The notes under the pieces were generated by a model. It saw nothing but the letters and a program-made list of their open reading frames with translations, was not told where the DNA came from and did not search any database. From Salipiger pallidus (GTDB lineage: Bacteria > Pseudomonadota > Alphaproteobacteria > Rhodobacterales > Rhodobacteraceae): DNA of 64,000 bases. Of this stretch, positions 7,247-15,475 are shown one piece after another (the first letter of the stretch is position 1; each line of letters begins with the position of its first letter). The stretch is from NCBI RefSeq assembly GCF_014643635.1, contig NZ_BMJV01000003.1:62001-126000 (forward strand), given 5' to 3'. Position numbers and translations under genes: made by a program.

Positions 7247-9283
7247 TCAGAGCGACCGGGTCAGCCGCAGTCCGTCGTAGATTGCCGCGTGGGTGTTGCG
7301 CGATGCAACCGCGTCGCCGATGCGGAACAGCCGGAAAGCGCCATCGGGGTTCGCATTGACTGTTTGCGCGCCACCCGTGGCCAGCGCGTCGTAATCCACC
7401 TCGCCCAGGTTGCGCGACAGCGGCTTCAGCTCGAAGTAGAGATCATCGAGCGGGCGGGTGCCGTGGTTGACCACCACCTGGTCCACCTCGCGCGTCCGGC
7501 TGAAGGCGCCGTAATCCGAGCCAAGCACCGCTTTCAGCATGTTGCCACTGCGTTCGACCGAGGCGAGCCGCCATGTCACCGTGAAGGTGGTGTCACGCTG
7601 CTGCAGATTGCGCATGTATGGCACGAGGTTCATCGCCATGACCTCGGGGGCGAAGCTGCGGTCAGGGGTGACGATCTCGACCGACGCGCCGGTCTCCGAG
7701 ATCATGTCCGCCGCCTGAAGCCCCGCGTGATCGCCCGCGTCGTCATAGACCAGTACGTTGCGCCCCGGCTTCACGTCACCTGACAGGATGTCCCATGCGG
7801 AGACGACCAGATCGTTGCCGTCGGGCAGTACCTCGGTGTGGGGCATGCCGCCGGTGGCGATGATGACCTCGTCGGGGGTGGTGGCAATGATGTCGGCGGC
7901 TTCGGCGAAGGTGTTGAAGTTGAAGGTCACGCCCAGCTTCTCGCACTGATCAAATCGCCATGCGATGATCGAGGACATTTCGCGCCGCCGTTCCTGCAGG
8001 GCGGTCAGGCGGATCTGCCCGCCGGGCTGGTCGGCGGCCTCGAAGACGGTCACCGCGTGGCCGCGTTCGGCCGCGGCGCGCGCCGCTTCCATGCCGGCGG
8101 GGCCAGCGCCCACGATGGTCACGCGCTTGGGGGTTTCCGCCTTGGCGATGGTGTGGGGCTGCTCGATTTCACGCCCCGTGGAGGGATTGTGCAGGCAAAG
8201 CGCCATCCCGCCCTGATAAATGCGGTCGAGGCAATAGTTGGCTCCGACGCAGGGGCGGATGTCATCCTCTCGTCCTTGGGTGATCTTGCGCACAAGGTGC
8301 GGGTCGGCGATGTGCGCGCGGGTCATGCCGACCATGTCCACCTTGCCGCTGGCGATGGCATGGCGGGCGGTGGCCACGTCGGGAATCTTGGCGGCGTGGA
8401 AGGTGGGGAAATCGGTGGCCTTGCGGATCTCGCCCGCGAAATCGAGATGCGGCGCGTTCTTCATCCCCTGCACCGGGATCACGTCTGTCAGGCCTGCATC
8501 GGTGTCGATATGGCCCTTCACCACGTTGAGGAAGTCGACCAGCCCGCTGTCCTTTAGCTTGCGCGAAATTTCAAGGCCGTCCTGGGCGTCGAAACCGCCG
8601 GGCAGATCCTCGTCCCCTGTGTAGCGTACCCCCAGCAGGAAATTTTCGCCGCAGCGCTCGCGGATGCCTCGCAGCACGTCGAAAGTAAACCGCAGGCGGT
8701 TGTCGAGGCTGCCGCCGTATGGACCATCAAGGTCGTTGGTCAGTGGCGACCAGAACTGGTCTGCCAAATGGCCGTAGGCTTGAATCTCAAGCCCATCGAG
8801 CCCCGCCGCCTTCATACGCTCTGCGGCGCCGATGTAATCCTCGATGATGCGGGCGATGTCCCAGTCTTCCATTTTTTTCGGAAAGGCGCGGTGCGATGCC
8901 TCGCGTTCATGGCCGGGCGAGACGACGGGCAGCCAGTCGGCCTTGTCCCAGCGGGTGCGGCGGCCCAGGTGGGTGAGCTGTATCATCACCGCACAGCCCT
9001 CGTCGTGGCATTCCTGCGCCAGCTTGGCCATGTGGCCGACCACCTCGTCCTTCCAAGCAAGGATGTTGTTGAACACCGGCGGGCTGTCCCGCGACACGCT
9101 GGCCGATCCTGCGGTCATGGTCATCGCCACACCGGCCTTGGCGCGCTCCACGTGGTAGGCGCGGTAGCGGTCCTTGGGCATGCCGTCCTCGGGGTAGGCT
9201 GGTTCATGGCTGGTGATCATGATGCGGTTCTTCAGCGTCAGATGCTTGAGCTGGTACGGCTGGAGAAGCGGGTCGTTCGACAT
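7247..9283 (-). CDS. TMADH-family FMN/Fe-S/FAD oxidoreductase (DgcA or N-methylproline demethylase-like)
   Basis: 678 aa, three modules. Residues ~1-340 are an old-yellow-enzyme TIM barrel (LKNRIMITSHEP, MIQLTHLGRR, PYGGSLDNRLRF). An Fe-S segment CVGANYCLDRIYQGG...C follows. The C-terminal half is FAD/NAD-binding (VTIVGAGPAGMEAARAAAERG). Relatives demethylate small N-methyl compounds such as trimethylamine, dimethylglycine or N-methylproline; the substrate here is not shown. The Fe-S motif has Ala where TMADH has its second Cys, which I recall as a feature of the N-methylproline demethylase subgroup. It is first in the unit with dddQ and divergent from a TetR gene. Confidence 0.85.
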   Translation of the reverse strand: MSNDPLLQPYQLKHLTLKNRIMITSHEPAYPEDGMPKDRYRAYHVERAKAGVAMTMTAGSASVSRDSPPVFNNILAWKDEVVGHMAKLAQECHDEGCAVMIQLTHLGRRTRWDKADWLPVVSPGHEREASHRAFPKKMEDWDIARIIEDYIGAAERMKAAGLDGLEIQAYGHLADQFWSPLTNDLDGPYGGSLDNRLRFTFDVLRGIRERCGENFLLGVRYTGDEDLPGGFDAQDGLEISRKLKDSGLVDFLNVVKGHIDTDAGLTDVIPVQGMKNAPHLDFAGEIRKATDFPTFHAAKIPDVATARHAIASGKVDMVGMTRAHIADPHLVRKITQGREDDIRPCVGANYCLDRIYQGGMALCLHNPSTGREIEQPHTIAKAETPKRVTIVGAGPAGMEAARAAAERGHAVTVFEAADQPGGQIRLTALQERRREMSSIIAWRFDQCEKLGVTFNFNTFAEAADIIATTPDEVIIATGGMPHTEVLPDGNDLVVSAWDILSGDVKPGRNVLVYDDAGDHAGLQAADMISETGASVEIVTPDRSFAPEVMAMNLVPYMRNLQQRDTTFTVTWRLASVERSGNMLKAVLGSDYGAFSRTREVDQVVVNHGTRPLDDLYFELKPLSRNLGEVDYDALATGGAQTVNANPDGAFRLFRIGDAVASRNTHAAIYDGLRLTRSL

Positions 9284-9319
9284 GGGGGCCTCTTCGTCTT
9301 GCTGAGGGAACTGCGACGA

Positions 9320-9348
9320 CGATTTTCCAAAATGTACATATGTGTCAA
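9320..9348 (-). promoter_or_regulatory. Candidate promoter/operator of the TMADH-like/dddQ unit
   Basis: On the minus strand TTGACA (9343-9348) is followed after about 16 nt by the A/T-rich AAAATC as a weak -10. The spacer contains the 8-bp palindrome ACATATGT (9336-9343), a plausible site for the divergent TetR regulator. A half-site-like GTACAT recurs at about 9472, near the tetR start. The match is modest. Confidence 0.4.
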
Positions 9349-9496
9349 TAAATTTCGCAATCGTGCGAGGTGGTGGCTGGCCCTGATATTAGGGGTGCAC
9401 GATATGTGGTGACTGTTTGGTCTCTGATATCAACATACACGCCAACGCCGCTGCTGAAAACTGGACATAACCGTACATTCAGGCGACACTGACTCC

Positions 9497-10138
9497 ATGA
9501 CCGACACCCCTCAGACCGACCTTGACCTTCCCGAACGTGGCTGGCGCGGCTCGCCCGAGCTGTGGCTTGATGCCGCCTACGAGGCGCTGGTGACCGGGGG
9601 CGTGGACGCGGTGAAGATCATGCCGCTCGCCACCTCGCTGAAGCTGTCGCGCACCAGTTTCTACTGGTTCTTCAAGGATCGCCGCCAGCTTCTGGCCGCG
9701 CTTCTGAACCGCTGGGAAGACACGACCACCGAGGCGCTCATCGCTGCCACCGTCGCCTATGCCGCGACTGAGACCGAGGCGATGCTCAACGTCGTCTCAG
9801 TGTTCCTGTCGGACGCGCGATTCGACACGCGGCTGGAATTGGCGGTCCGGTCCTGGGCGCAGCAGGACGAAGAGGTGCTTTCCCGTCTGAGGCAGGCGGA
9901 CACGCGCCGGCTTGCCGCTCTGCGTGAGATGCTGGAAGGCTGGGGCCATGATGTGGCGGATGCGGATGTGCGGGCACGGACGATCTACCTCGTGCAGATC
10001 GGCTACATCTCCATGCGGGTGGTCGAGGGGCTCGAAGAGCGGCTTCAGCGCTTCCCCAACTACGTGGAGATCTACACCGGCAAGCGCCCCACCGAGGCCG
10101 AGATGGCGCGCTTTACCGCTGGGCTCGGGCTGGGCTAA
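9497..10138 (+). CDS. TetR/AcrR family transcriptional regulator
   Basis: 213 aa. The N-terminal helix-turn-helix is visible as EALVTGGVDAVKIMPLATSLKLSRTSFYWFFKDRRQLLAALL written in parts: VDAVKIMPLATSLKLSR and TSFYWFFKDRRQL, the canonical F-Y-x-F-F/H-K recognition-helix pattern. The C-terminal ligand domain is helical and unassigned. It is divergent from the TMADH-like/dddQ unit across a 213-bp, relatively AT-rich gap, so it probably controls that unit and possibly itself. The inducer is unknown; DMSP, acrylate or a methylamine are guesses. Confidence 0.9.
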   Translation: MTDTPQTDLDLPERGWRGSPELWLDAAYEALVTGGVDAVKIMPLATSLKLSRTSFYWFFKDRRQLLAALLNRWEDTTTEALIAATVAYAATETEAMLNVVSVFLSDARFDTRLELAVRSWAQQDEEVLSRLRQADTRRLAALREMLEGWGHDVADADVRARTIYLVQIGYISMRVVEGLEERLQRFPNYVEIYTGKRPTEAEMARFTAGLGLG

Positions 10139-10192
10139 ACCTCGACGTTTCGCGCGCCCATTTTTCCACGTCCCAGTGCAGGAAGTTACCGC

Positions 10193-10777
10193 ATGAGCAC
10201 CGAGATCCCCCCGAGTGGAGAGCTGATCCTTGTCCGTCATGCCCCGGTGGTCGAACCGGGCTGCCTGTTCGGACGCACCGACGTGGCCGCGCGGGTAGAT
10301 CCTGTGGCGGCCCAAGCGCTGCGTGAGGCGCTGCCCCGGCCCGCGCGACTGGTAAGCAGCCCGGCCCGCCGCTGCCGCGAGACGGCTGCCGCGGTCTGGC
10401 CGGACCTTTCACCCGAAACCGATGCCCGCCTGTGGGAGCAGGATTTCGGCGACCACGACGGGCTGCCCTTTGCCGAGATACCCGACATCGGCCCGCTGTC
10501 CGGCCCGGATCTTGCACGCTGGGCGCCGCCCGGAGGCGAAAGCTTTGCCGATGTCTGCGCGCGCACCACGCCCGCGCTGGCCGAACATGGCGCAGCGGCC
10601 TGTGAGGCCGGGCCGGTGGTGCTGGTGGTCCATGCGGGAGTTATCCGGTCGGCTCTGTCACAGGTGACGGGGGTGATACATGCGGGGCTGGCCTTTGAAG
10701 TTGCCAATCTTTCGATCACCCGCCTGCGGTGCGGCGCGAAGGGACCGCTTTCGGTGATGGCGGTGAACCATGCCTGA
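10193..10777 (+). CDS. Histidine phosphatase family protein
   Basis: 194 aa. The phosphohistidine motif appears as LVRHAPV (canonical R-H-G with G to A), with the RxRCRET-type arginine segment (SSPARRCRETAA) and the second catalytic histidine in LVVHAGVIRSAL. It resembles CobC-like alpha-ribazole phosphatases, and the RHAP variant is familiar in that group. No cobalamin genes are nearby, so the substrate is open. The gene lies 54 nt downstream of the TetR gene and could be co-transcribed. Confidence 0.85.
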   Translation: MSTEIPPSGELILVRHAPVVEPGCLFGRTDVAARVDPVAAQALREALPRPARLVSSPARRCRETAAAVWPDLSPETDARLWEQDFGDHDGLPFAEIPDIGPLSGPDLARWAPPGGESFADVCARTTPALAEHGAAACEAGPVVLVVHAGVIRSALSQVTGVIHAGLAFEVANLSITRLRCGAKGPLSVMAVNHA

Positions 10778-10880
10778 CAGGTGGATTGAGTTCCGCTAAA
10801 CCGGAAACCAGTGGACTCATCTGTTCAGCCACGGGGGCCGCACCGCATACTGCCCCAAACGCGCAACAGGGATTTTTGAC

Positions 10881-12236
10881 ATGGCACGCGACGACAAGCT
10901 CAAGCTGGGTACCTTCGTCTACACCTTCGGCTTCCACCCGGCGGCCTGGCTGCATCCGGAGTCGGACGTGAACGGCGCCAACGACATCGCGCATCTGGCG
11001 AACGTGGCGAAGATCTCGGAGGCGGCGAAGCTGGACTTCATGTTCTTCGCCGACAGTCCGGCCGCCGCCATCGGCCATCCCGACGCGCTGGCCCGCCAGC
11101 CCACGAAGATGAACCGCTTCGAGCCGATCACCGCGATCACCGCGCTGTCCATGGTAACCGAGAAGCTGGGCTTTGTCGCCACCGCCTCGACCTCGTATTA
11201 CGAGCCTTACAACATCGCGCGACTCTACGCCTCGGCGGACCATATCTCGGGCGGGCGGATGTGCTGGAACGTGGTCACCTCGGACCATGACGAGACCGGG
11301 TACAACTACAACCGCGAGGGGCTGGATCCGCACGCAGACCGCTATGCGCGCGGCGAGGAGTTCCTCGACGTGGTGTTCGGGCTGTGGGACTCCTTCGAGG
11401 ACGATGCGCTGCTGCTGGATCGTGAGAACGGCGTCTACCACGACAAGGACAAGCTGCATCAGCTGGACCACAAGGGCGAACACTTCCAGGTGCGCGGGCC
11501 GCTGAACATCGCCCGCACGCCGCAGGGGCGCCCGGTGATCGCGCAGGCCGGAGGGTCCGAGCGGGGCCGCGAACTGGCGGCACGGACCGCCGAGATCGCG
11601 TTTTCGCTGGCGTCGAACATCGACAAGAACGCCGCCTTCTACGCGGATGTGAAGGGGCGCATGGCCAAGTACGGGCGCAATCCCGACGACCTGAAGATCA
11701 TGCCCGGCATCGTGGTCAACGTGGGCCGCACCCGCGAAGAGGCAGAGGCCCGCGCGCAGGAGATGGTCGATCACATGCACCCCGAGGTGGGGCTTCTGAT
11801 GCTTCAGGAATTCCTCGAGACCGACCTGCATGGTGCCGACCTCGACGCGCCGTTCCCGATGGACCGCATGCCGGCCAAGGCCAAGGGGTCCGAGGCGATG
11901 TTCGCCGAGGTGAAGGAGTTCGTGGAACAGGGCCACACCCTGCGCGACCTCATCACGCATTACGCCCGCAAGCACACCGGCAACGGGCTGACGGGGTCGT
12001 ACATGGAGGTGGCCGACTACATGCAGGAGTGGTTCGAGGCACGGGCCGCCGACGGGTTCATCCTGATGTTCCCCACCCTGCCTGCCTCGCTGCGCGATTT
12101 CGCCGAGCTGGTGGTGCCGGAACTGCAGCGCCGTGGGATCTTCCGCGAGGAGTACGAGGGCAGCACCCTGCGCGAGAACCTTGGGTTGAGCTGGCCTGAG
12201 AACCGCTACACGTTGGCGCGCAGCGCGGCGGAGTAG
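10881..12236 (+). CDS. LLM flavin-dependent monooxygenase, NtaA/SnaA/DszA/DmoA group
   Basis: 451 aa, the size of NTA-monooxygenase-type bacterial luciferase-like enzymes, which use FMNH2 from a separate reductase. Visible family segments are AAKLDFMFFADSPAA, FEPITAITALSMVTEKLGF, TASTSYYEPYNIAR, GRMCWNVVTS and the C-terminal DGFILMFPTLPASLRDFAE. Members desulfurise or oxidise thioethers and sulfones (DszA, DmoA) or oxidise aminopolycarboxylates (NtaA). The substrate cannot be assigned. Its location 3.6 kb from a DMSP lyase gene makes dimethyl sulfide an attractive guess. No flavin reductase gene is adjacent. Confidence 0.9.
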   Translation: MARDDKLKLGTFVYTFGFHPAAWLHPESDVNGANDIAHLANVAKISEAAKLDFMFFADSPAAAIGHPDALARQPTKMNRFEPITAITALSMVTEKLGFVATASTSYYEPYNIARLYASADHISGGRMCWNVVTSDHDETGYNYNREGLDPHADRYARGEEFLDVVFGLWDSFEDDALLLDRENGVYHDKDKLHQLDHKGEHFQVRGPLNIARTPQGRPVIAQAGGSERGRELAARTAEIAFSLASNIDKNAAFYADVKGRMAKYGRNPDDLKIMPGIVVNVGRTREEAEARAQEMVDHMHPEVGLLMLQEFLETDLHGADLDAPFPMDRMPAKAKGSEAMFAEVKEFVEQGHTLRDLITHYARKHTGNGLTGSYMEVADYMQEWFEARAADGFILMFPTLPASLRDFAELVVPELQRRGIFREEYEGSTLRENLGLSWPENRYTLARSAAE

Positions 12237-12270
12237 GCGCCGGTTCTAGGCTGCAAGAACGGCGGGCGTT

Positions 12271-12298
12271 GCATCTGGCGGCGCCCGTCCGCATTTTG
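12271..12298 (+). terminator. Possible weak hairpin after the LLM monooxygenase gene
   Basis: CGGGCG and CGCCCG flank a 13-nt loop, followed by cattttgcg. The stem is short and the T run is only four bases. Confidence 0.35.
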
Positions 12299-12321
12299 CG
12301 TATTTGGAAAGAGAAGAAGGG
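12299..12321 (+). repeat. Recurrent intergenic element (CGTATTT...AAAGAGAAGAAGG), copy 1
   Basis: CGTATTTGGAAAGAGAAGAAGG at 12299-12320 closely resembles the segments at 31161-31190 and 60505-60535. Here its purine-rich 3' end (AAGAAGG) sits 8 nt before the ATG at 12329 and probably also serves as the ribosome binding site. Confidence 0.7.
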
Positions 12322-12328
12322 TCTGTCG

Positions 12329-13705
12329 ATGAATGGGGCGATGAGCGAAGCGGCACTCGAGGCGCTGGTGGCGCGGTTCGGAACACGGATCGAGACGGGT
12401 GAGGCGGTGCGCGCCCAGCATGGTGCCGGGGACAGCTGGCACGCGGCGGCGGCGCCGGATGCGGTGCTGTTCGTGGACAGCACGGCGGAGGTGTCGCAGG
12501 CGCTGGCGATCTGCCACGAGCATGGCGTGCCGGTGGTGGCCTTTGGGCACGGATCGTCGCTCGAGGGGCAGGTGCAGGCGGTGCGCGGTGGGCTTTGCCT
12601 AGACCTCTCGCGCATGGACAAGGTGCTTCGGGTGTCGCAGGGCGATATGGACTGCAGCGTTGAGTGCGGCGTCACCCGGCAGGCGCTGAACGAGGATCTC
12701 CGGGCCACGGGGCTGTTCCTGCCCATCGACCTTGGCGCACATGCGACTGTGGGGGGCATGGCCTCGACCCGCGCCTCGGGGACGATGACCGTGCGCCACG
12801 GCACCATGCGTGATCTGGTCATGGGCCTGACCGTGGTGCTCCCCGATGGCGAGGTCGTGCAAACTGGGGGGCGGGCGCGCAAATCCTCGGCCGGGTATGA
12901 CCTGACTGGGCTGTTCATCGGTGCCGAGGGCACGCTTGGCATCATCACTGAACTGACGCTGAAGCTGGCTGGCATCCCCGAGACGGCGAAGGCGGGGATG
13001 TACGCCTTTGCGAGCGTGGATGAGGCCACCGCCTGCGTGGTGGAAGCATTGCAGTGTGGGCTCTGCCTGAACCGGATCGAGCTTCTGGACGGCTTGCAGA
13101 TGGCGGCGATCAACGCCTGGAATGGCACCGCCCATGCTGAAACCGCGACGCTGATGGTGGATCTTGCGGGCGGCGAGGTGCAGGTGGAGACCGACCTTGA
13201 GATGTTCGGGGCGCTGGCCGAGGGTCATGGTGCCACCGCCCATCCCTGCGAGACGCCCGAGGCGTATAGCGCCATGTGGGCGCTGCGGCATTCAGCGCTT
13301 TATGCGGCGCGGGGGCTGCGGCCCGGCTGCAAGAGCCTGTCCACGGACGTTTGCGTGCCGGTGACCGAGCTGCCCACGATCATCGCCGCGATCGGGGCCG
13401 AGATCGAGGCGGCGGGCATCGTCGCCCCCATGCATGGTCACGTGGGCGACGGTAACTTCCACCTTGTCATGCTGTTTGACCCCGAGGAGCCTGAAGAGCA
13501 GGAAACCGTGCGCGCCCTCAATCACCGTCTTGTCTCCATGGCGCTGGAACATGGCGGCACCGCTACGGGCGAGCATGGCGTGGGGCTGGGCAAGAAGGTG
13601 TTCATGGAGGCGCAGCACGGGCCGGCGCTGGGCCTCATGAAGCGCATCAAGCAGGCGGTGGACCCGAAGGGCATCCTTAACCCCGGCAAGATCTTCGACC
13701 TCTGA
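12329..13705 (+). CDS. FAD-binding oxidoreductase, D-lactate dehydrogenase (cytochrome)-like
   Basis: 458 aa. FAD_binding_4 domain at about residues 40-180: VVAFGHGSSLEGQV, then GLFLPIDLGAHATVGGMAST and the GYDLTGLFIGAEGTLGIITE signature. The C-terminal FAD-oxidase domain ends with HGHVGDGNFHLVMLFDP, EHGGTATGEHGVGLGKK and VDPKGILNPGKIF, typical of Dld/GlcD proteins. These oxidise 2-hydroxy acids such as D-lactate or glycolate, passing electrons to a cytochrome or the quinone pool. The start is ATG 12329; an upstream in-frame ATG is in the repeat region. Substrate is inferred only to class level. Confidence 0.9.
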   Translation: MNGAMSEAALEALVARFGTRIETGEAVRAQHGAGDSWHAAAAPDAVLFVDSTAEVSQALAICHEHGVPVVAFGHGSSLEGQVQAVRGGLCLDLSRMDKVLRVSQGDMDCSVECGVTRQALNEDLRATGLFLPIDLGAHATVGGMASTRASGTMTVRHGTMRDLVMGLTVVLPDGEVVQTGGRARKSSAGYDLTGLFIGAEGTLGIITELTLKLAGIPETAKAGMYAFASVDEATACVVEALQCGLCLNRIELLDGLQMAAINAWNGTAHAETATLMVDLAGGEVQVETDLEMFGALAEGHGATAHPCETPEAYSAMWALRHSALYAARGLRPGCKSLSTDVCVPVTELPTIIAAIGAEIEAAGIVAPMHGHVGDGNFHLVMLFDPEEPEEQETVRALNHRLVSMALEHGGTATGEHGVGLGKKVFMEAQHGPALGLMKRIKQAVDPKGILNPGKIFDL

Positions 13706-13954
13706 GCTCCCCCTGCTTTCATGAACACCCATGGCGGTGGCGGAAAACAGCGCCTGTTTTTTAGGCGTTGCCTTGCGTGTGGCGTGGGGGCATGAAAAGG
13801 AAATCCGGCGCTGGCGACTTTTCCCCTGTCCATGCGGCTCCTTTTTATTTTGTATATGCAAATGGGCTGCCGGGTGCTGGAGATCAGAATCGTGGGCCAG
13901 CCCGAGAGATATGCAACGACAAGGCCCGGAACGGGCCGCACAGGGAGAACTTCT

Positions 13955-14776
13955 ATGCGCAAGCATTTCCTTGCCGCCCTCGCAGGGGCGGCCGTGACCC
14001 TCGGCTCCACCGTGGTCGCCCAGGCCGATGCCCTTGACGACGTGATGGAGGCAGGTGTCCTCCGCGTCGGCACCGAGACCGCCTTCGCGCCCTTCGATTT
14101 CATCGACGCAGGCACCCACACCGGCCTCAACACCGATGTCTTCGCCGCCATTGGTGAGGAAATGGGCGTCGAAATCGAGTGGATCACTCTTGACTGGACC
14201 GGCGTTCTGCCCGGCCTCGAGGCGGGGCGCTTCGACGTGGTCGCCGGCCCTGCGACCATCACCAAGGAACGTGCCGAGCGCTACCGCTTCTCGTCGCCTA
14301 TCGCCGAGGCGACCGTGGCGATCCTTGCCTGCGCTGATTGCGACATCGAGGCCCCCGAGGACATCGCCGGCAAGCCCATCGGGTCTGCCACGGGCACCGC
14401 GCAGCTCAAGCAGCTGCAGGAGTTCGCCAGCACTCTCGACACCCCGCCGACCGAGATCAACGAGTACGTGTCGTTCAACGAAAGCTACGCGGACATCGCT
14501 GCGGGCCGGATCGAGGCAGTTGCCAACTCGCTGCCCAACATCGCCTTCGTGGCGCAGCAGCGTCCCGAGGTCTTCAAGGTCGTGACCCCCGCCTTCGGCA
14601 CCCCGACCTACTTCGGCTACCCGGGCCGCATCGAGCCCGAGTTCGCGACCCTCATGGACAAGATCGACGAGATCCTGCTCGCCATGAAGGAAGACGGTCG
14701 CATGGCCGAGCTTCAGGAAAAGTGGTTTGGCACCACCTTCGACATGCCCGACTACGTCACTGAACCCAACATCTGA
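13955..14776 (+). CDS. Polar amino acid ABC transporter, substrate-binding protein
   Basis: 273 aa. A signal peptide (MRKHFLAALAGAAVTLGS, cleavage after AQA) directs it to the periplasm. The SBP_bac_3 domain follows: GVLRVGTETAFAPFDFID, GLEAGRFDVVAGPATIT, KERAERYRFSSPI and IGSATGTAQLKQL. ATG 13955 was chosen for the signal peptide and the CAGGGAGAA ribosome binding site. It heads a four-gene operon with two permeases and an ATPase. Ligand unknown; polar amino acids or opine-like compounds are typical. Confidence 0.92.
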   Translation: MRKHFLAALAGAAVTLGSTVVAQADALDDVMEAGVLRVGTETAFAPFDFIDAGTHTGLNTDVFAAIGEEMGVEIEWITLDWTGVLPGLEAGRFDVVAGPATITKERAERYRFSSPIAEATVAILACADCDIEAPEDIAGKPIGSATGTAQLKQLQEFASTLDTPPTEINEYVSFNESYADIAAGRIEAVANSLPNIAFVAQQRPEVFKVVTPAFGTPTYFGYPGRIEPEFATLMDKIDEILLAMKEDGRMAELQEKWFGTTFDMPDYVTEPNI

Positions 14777-14830
14777 TGACCATCGGCGGTGCGGGGGCGA
14801 ACCCCGCGCCGCCAAGCAGAACGGGCCCTC

Positions 14831-15475
14831 ATGACCTGGAAACTCTTCTCCCTGCTGCTCGAAGCGTCGCTGATGACGCTTCTTGTAAGCTCGATTTCCA
14901 TCCTTGTGGGGCTTGGTATCGCCATCGTGCTGTCGGGCATGCGCATGTCGGGAAACCGCGCGCTGTTCGCCATCACCGGCGTCTTCATCTCGTTCTTCCG
15001 CGGTGTGCCGCTGCTTGTGCAGCTTCTGCTGATCTACAACCTGTTGCCCGTGCTTGGCCTCACCCTGCCCAGCCTTGCCACTGCGATCATCGGCCTGTCG
15101 CTGTGTACCGCCGCCTACCAGGCCGAGAACCTGCGCGGCGGCTTCGAAGGGGTGCCCAAGGGGCTGGTCGAATCCGCCGAGATGGCCGGGTTCTCGCCTG
15201 TGCAGACGTTCATCCACATCCGCACGCCCATCGCCCTGCGCATGACCTTCCCGGCGCTGGTGAACGAGGCGATCCTGATCCTGAAATCGTCCTCGCTGGT
15301 GTCGGCCATCGGCCTGATCGAGCTCACCAAGATGGCGCAGAACCTTGCCGCCTCGACGTACATGCCGCTGCCGATCTTCGCTTCCGCTGGCGTGATCTAC
15401 CTTGCCATCAACCTTGTCGTGGCCTGGCTTGGCCGCCGCGCCGAGAACGCGCTGCCCGGACTGCCGACCAAATGA
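14831..15475 (+). CDS. Amino acid ABC transporter permease 1 (HisM/GlnP type)
   Basis: 214 aa. Membrane segments include LLVSSISILVGLGIAIVLSG and VPLLVQLLLIYNLLPVLGL. The EAA-type loop contacting the ATPase is readable as VPKGLVESAEMAGFSPVQTF. The family FFRGVPLLVQ signature is present. Start ATG 14831, 54 nt after the binding protein stop. Its TGA overlaps the next ATG (ATGA), so it is translationally coupled with the second permease, with which it should form a heterodimeric channel. Confidence 0.93.
   Translation: MTWKLFSLLLEASLMTLLVSSISILVGLGIAIVLSGMRMSGNRALFAITGVFISFFRGVPLLVQLLLIYNLLPVLGLTLPSLATAIIGLSLCTAAYQAENLRGGFEGVPKGLVESAEMAGFSPVQTFIHIRTPIALRMTFPALVNEAILILKSSSLVSAIGLIELTKMAQNLAASTYMPLPIFASAGVIYLAINLVVAWLGRRAENALPGLPTK

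Noticed and set aside
13745-13775. Hairpin AGCGCCT...AGGCGTT as a terminator after the FAD oxidase
   Set aside because: The T-rich part lies in the loop rather than after the stem, and pairing is imperfect.
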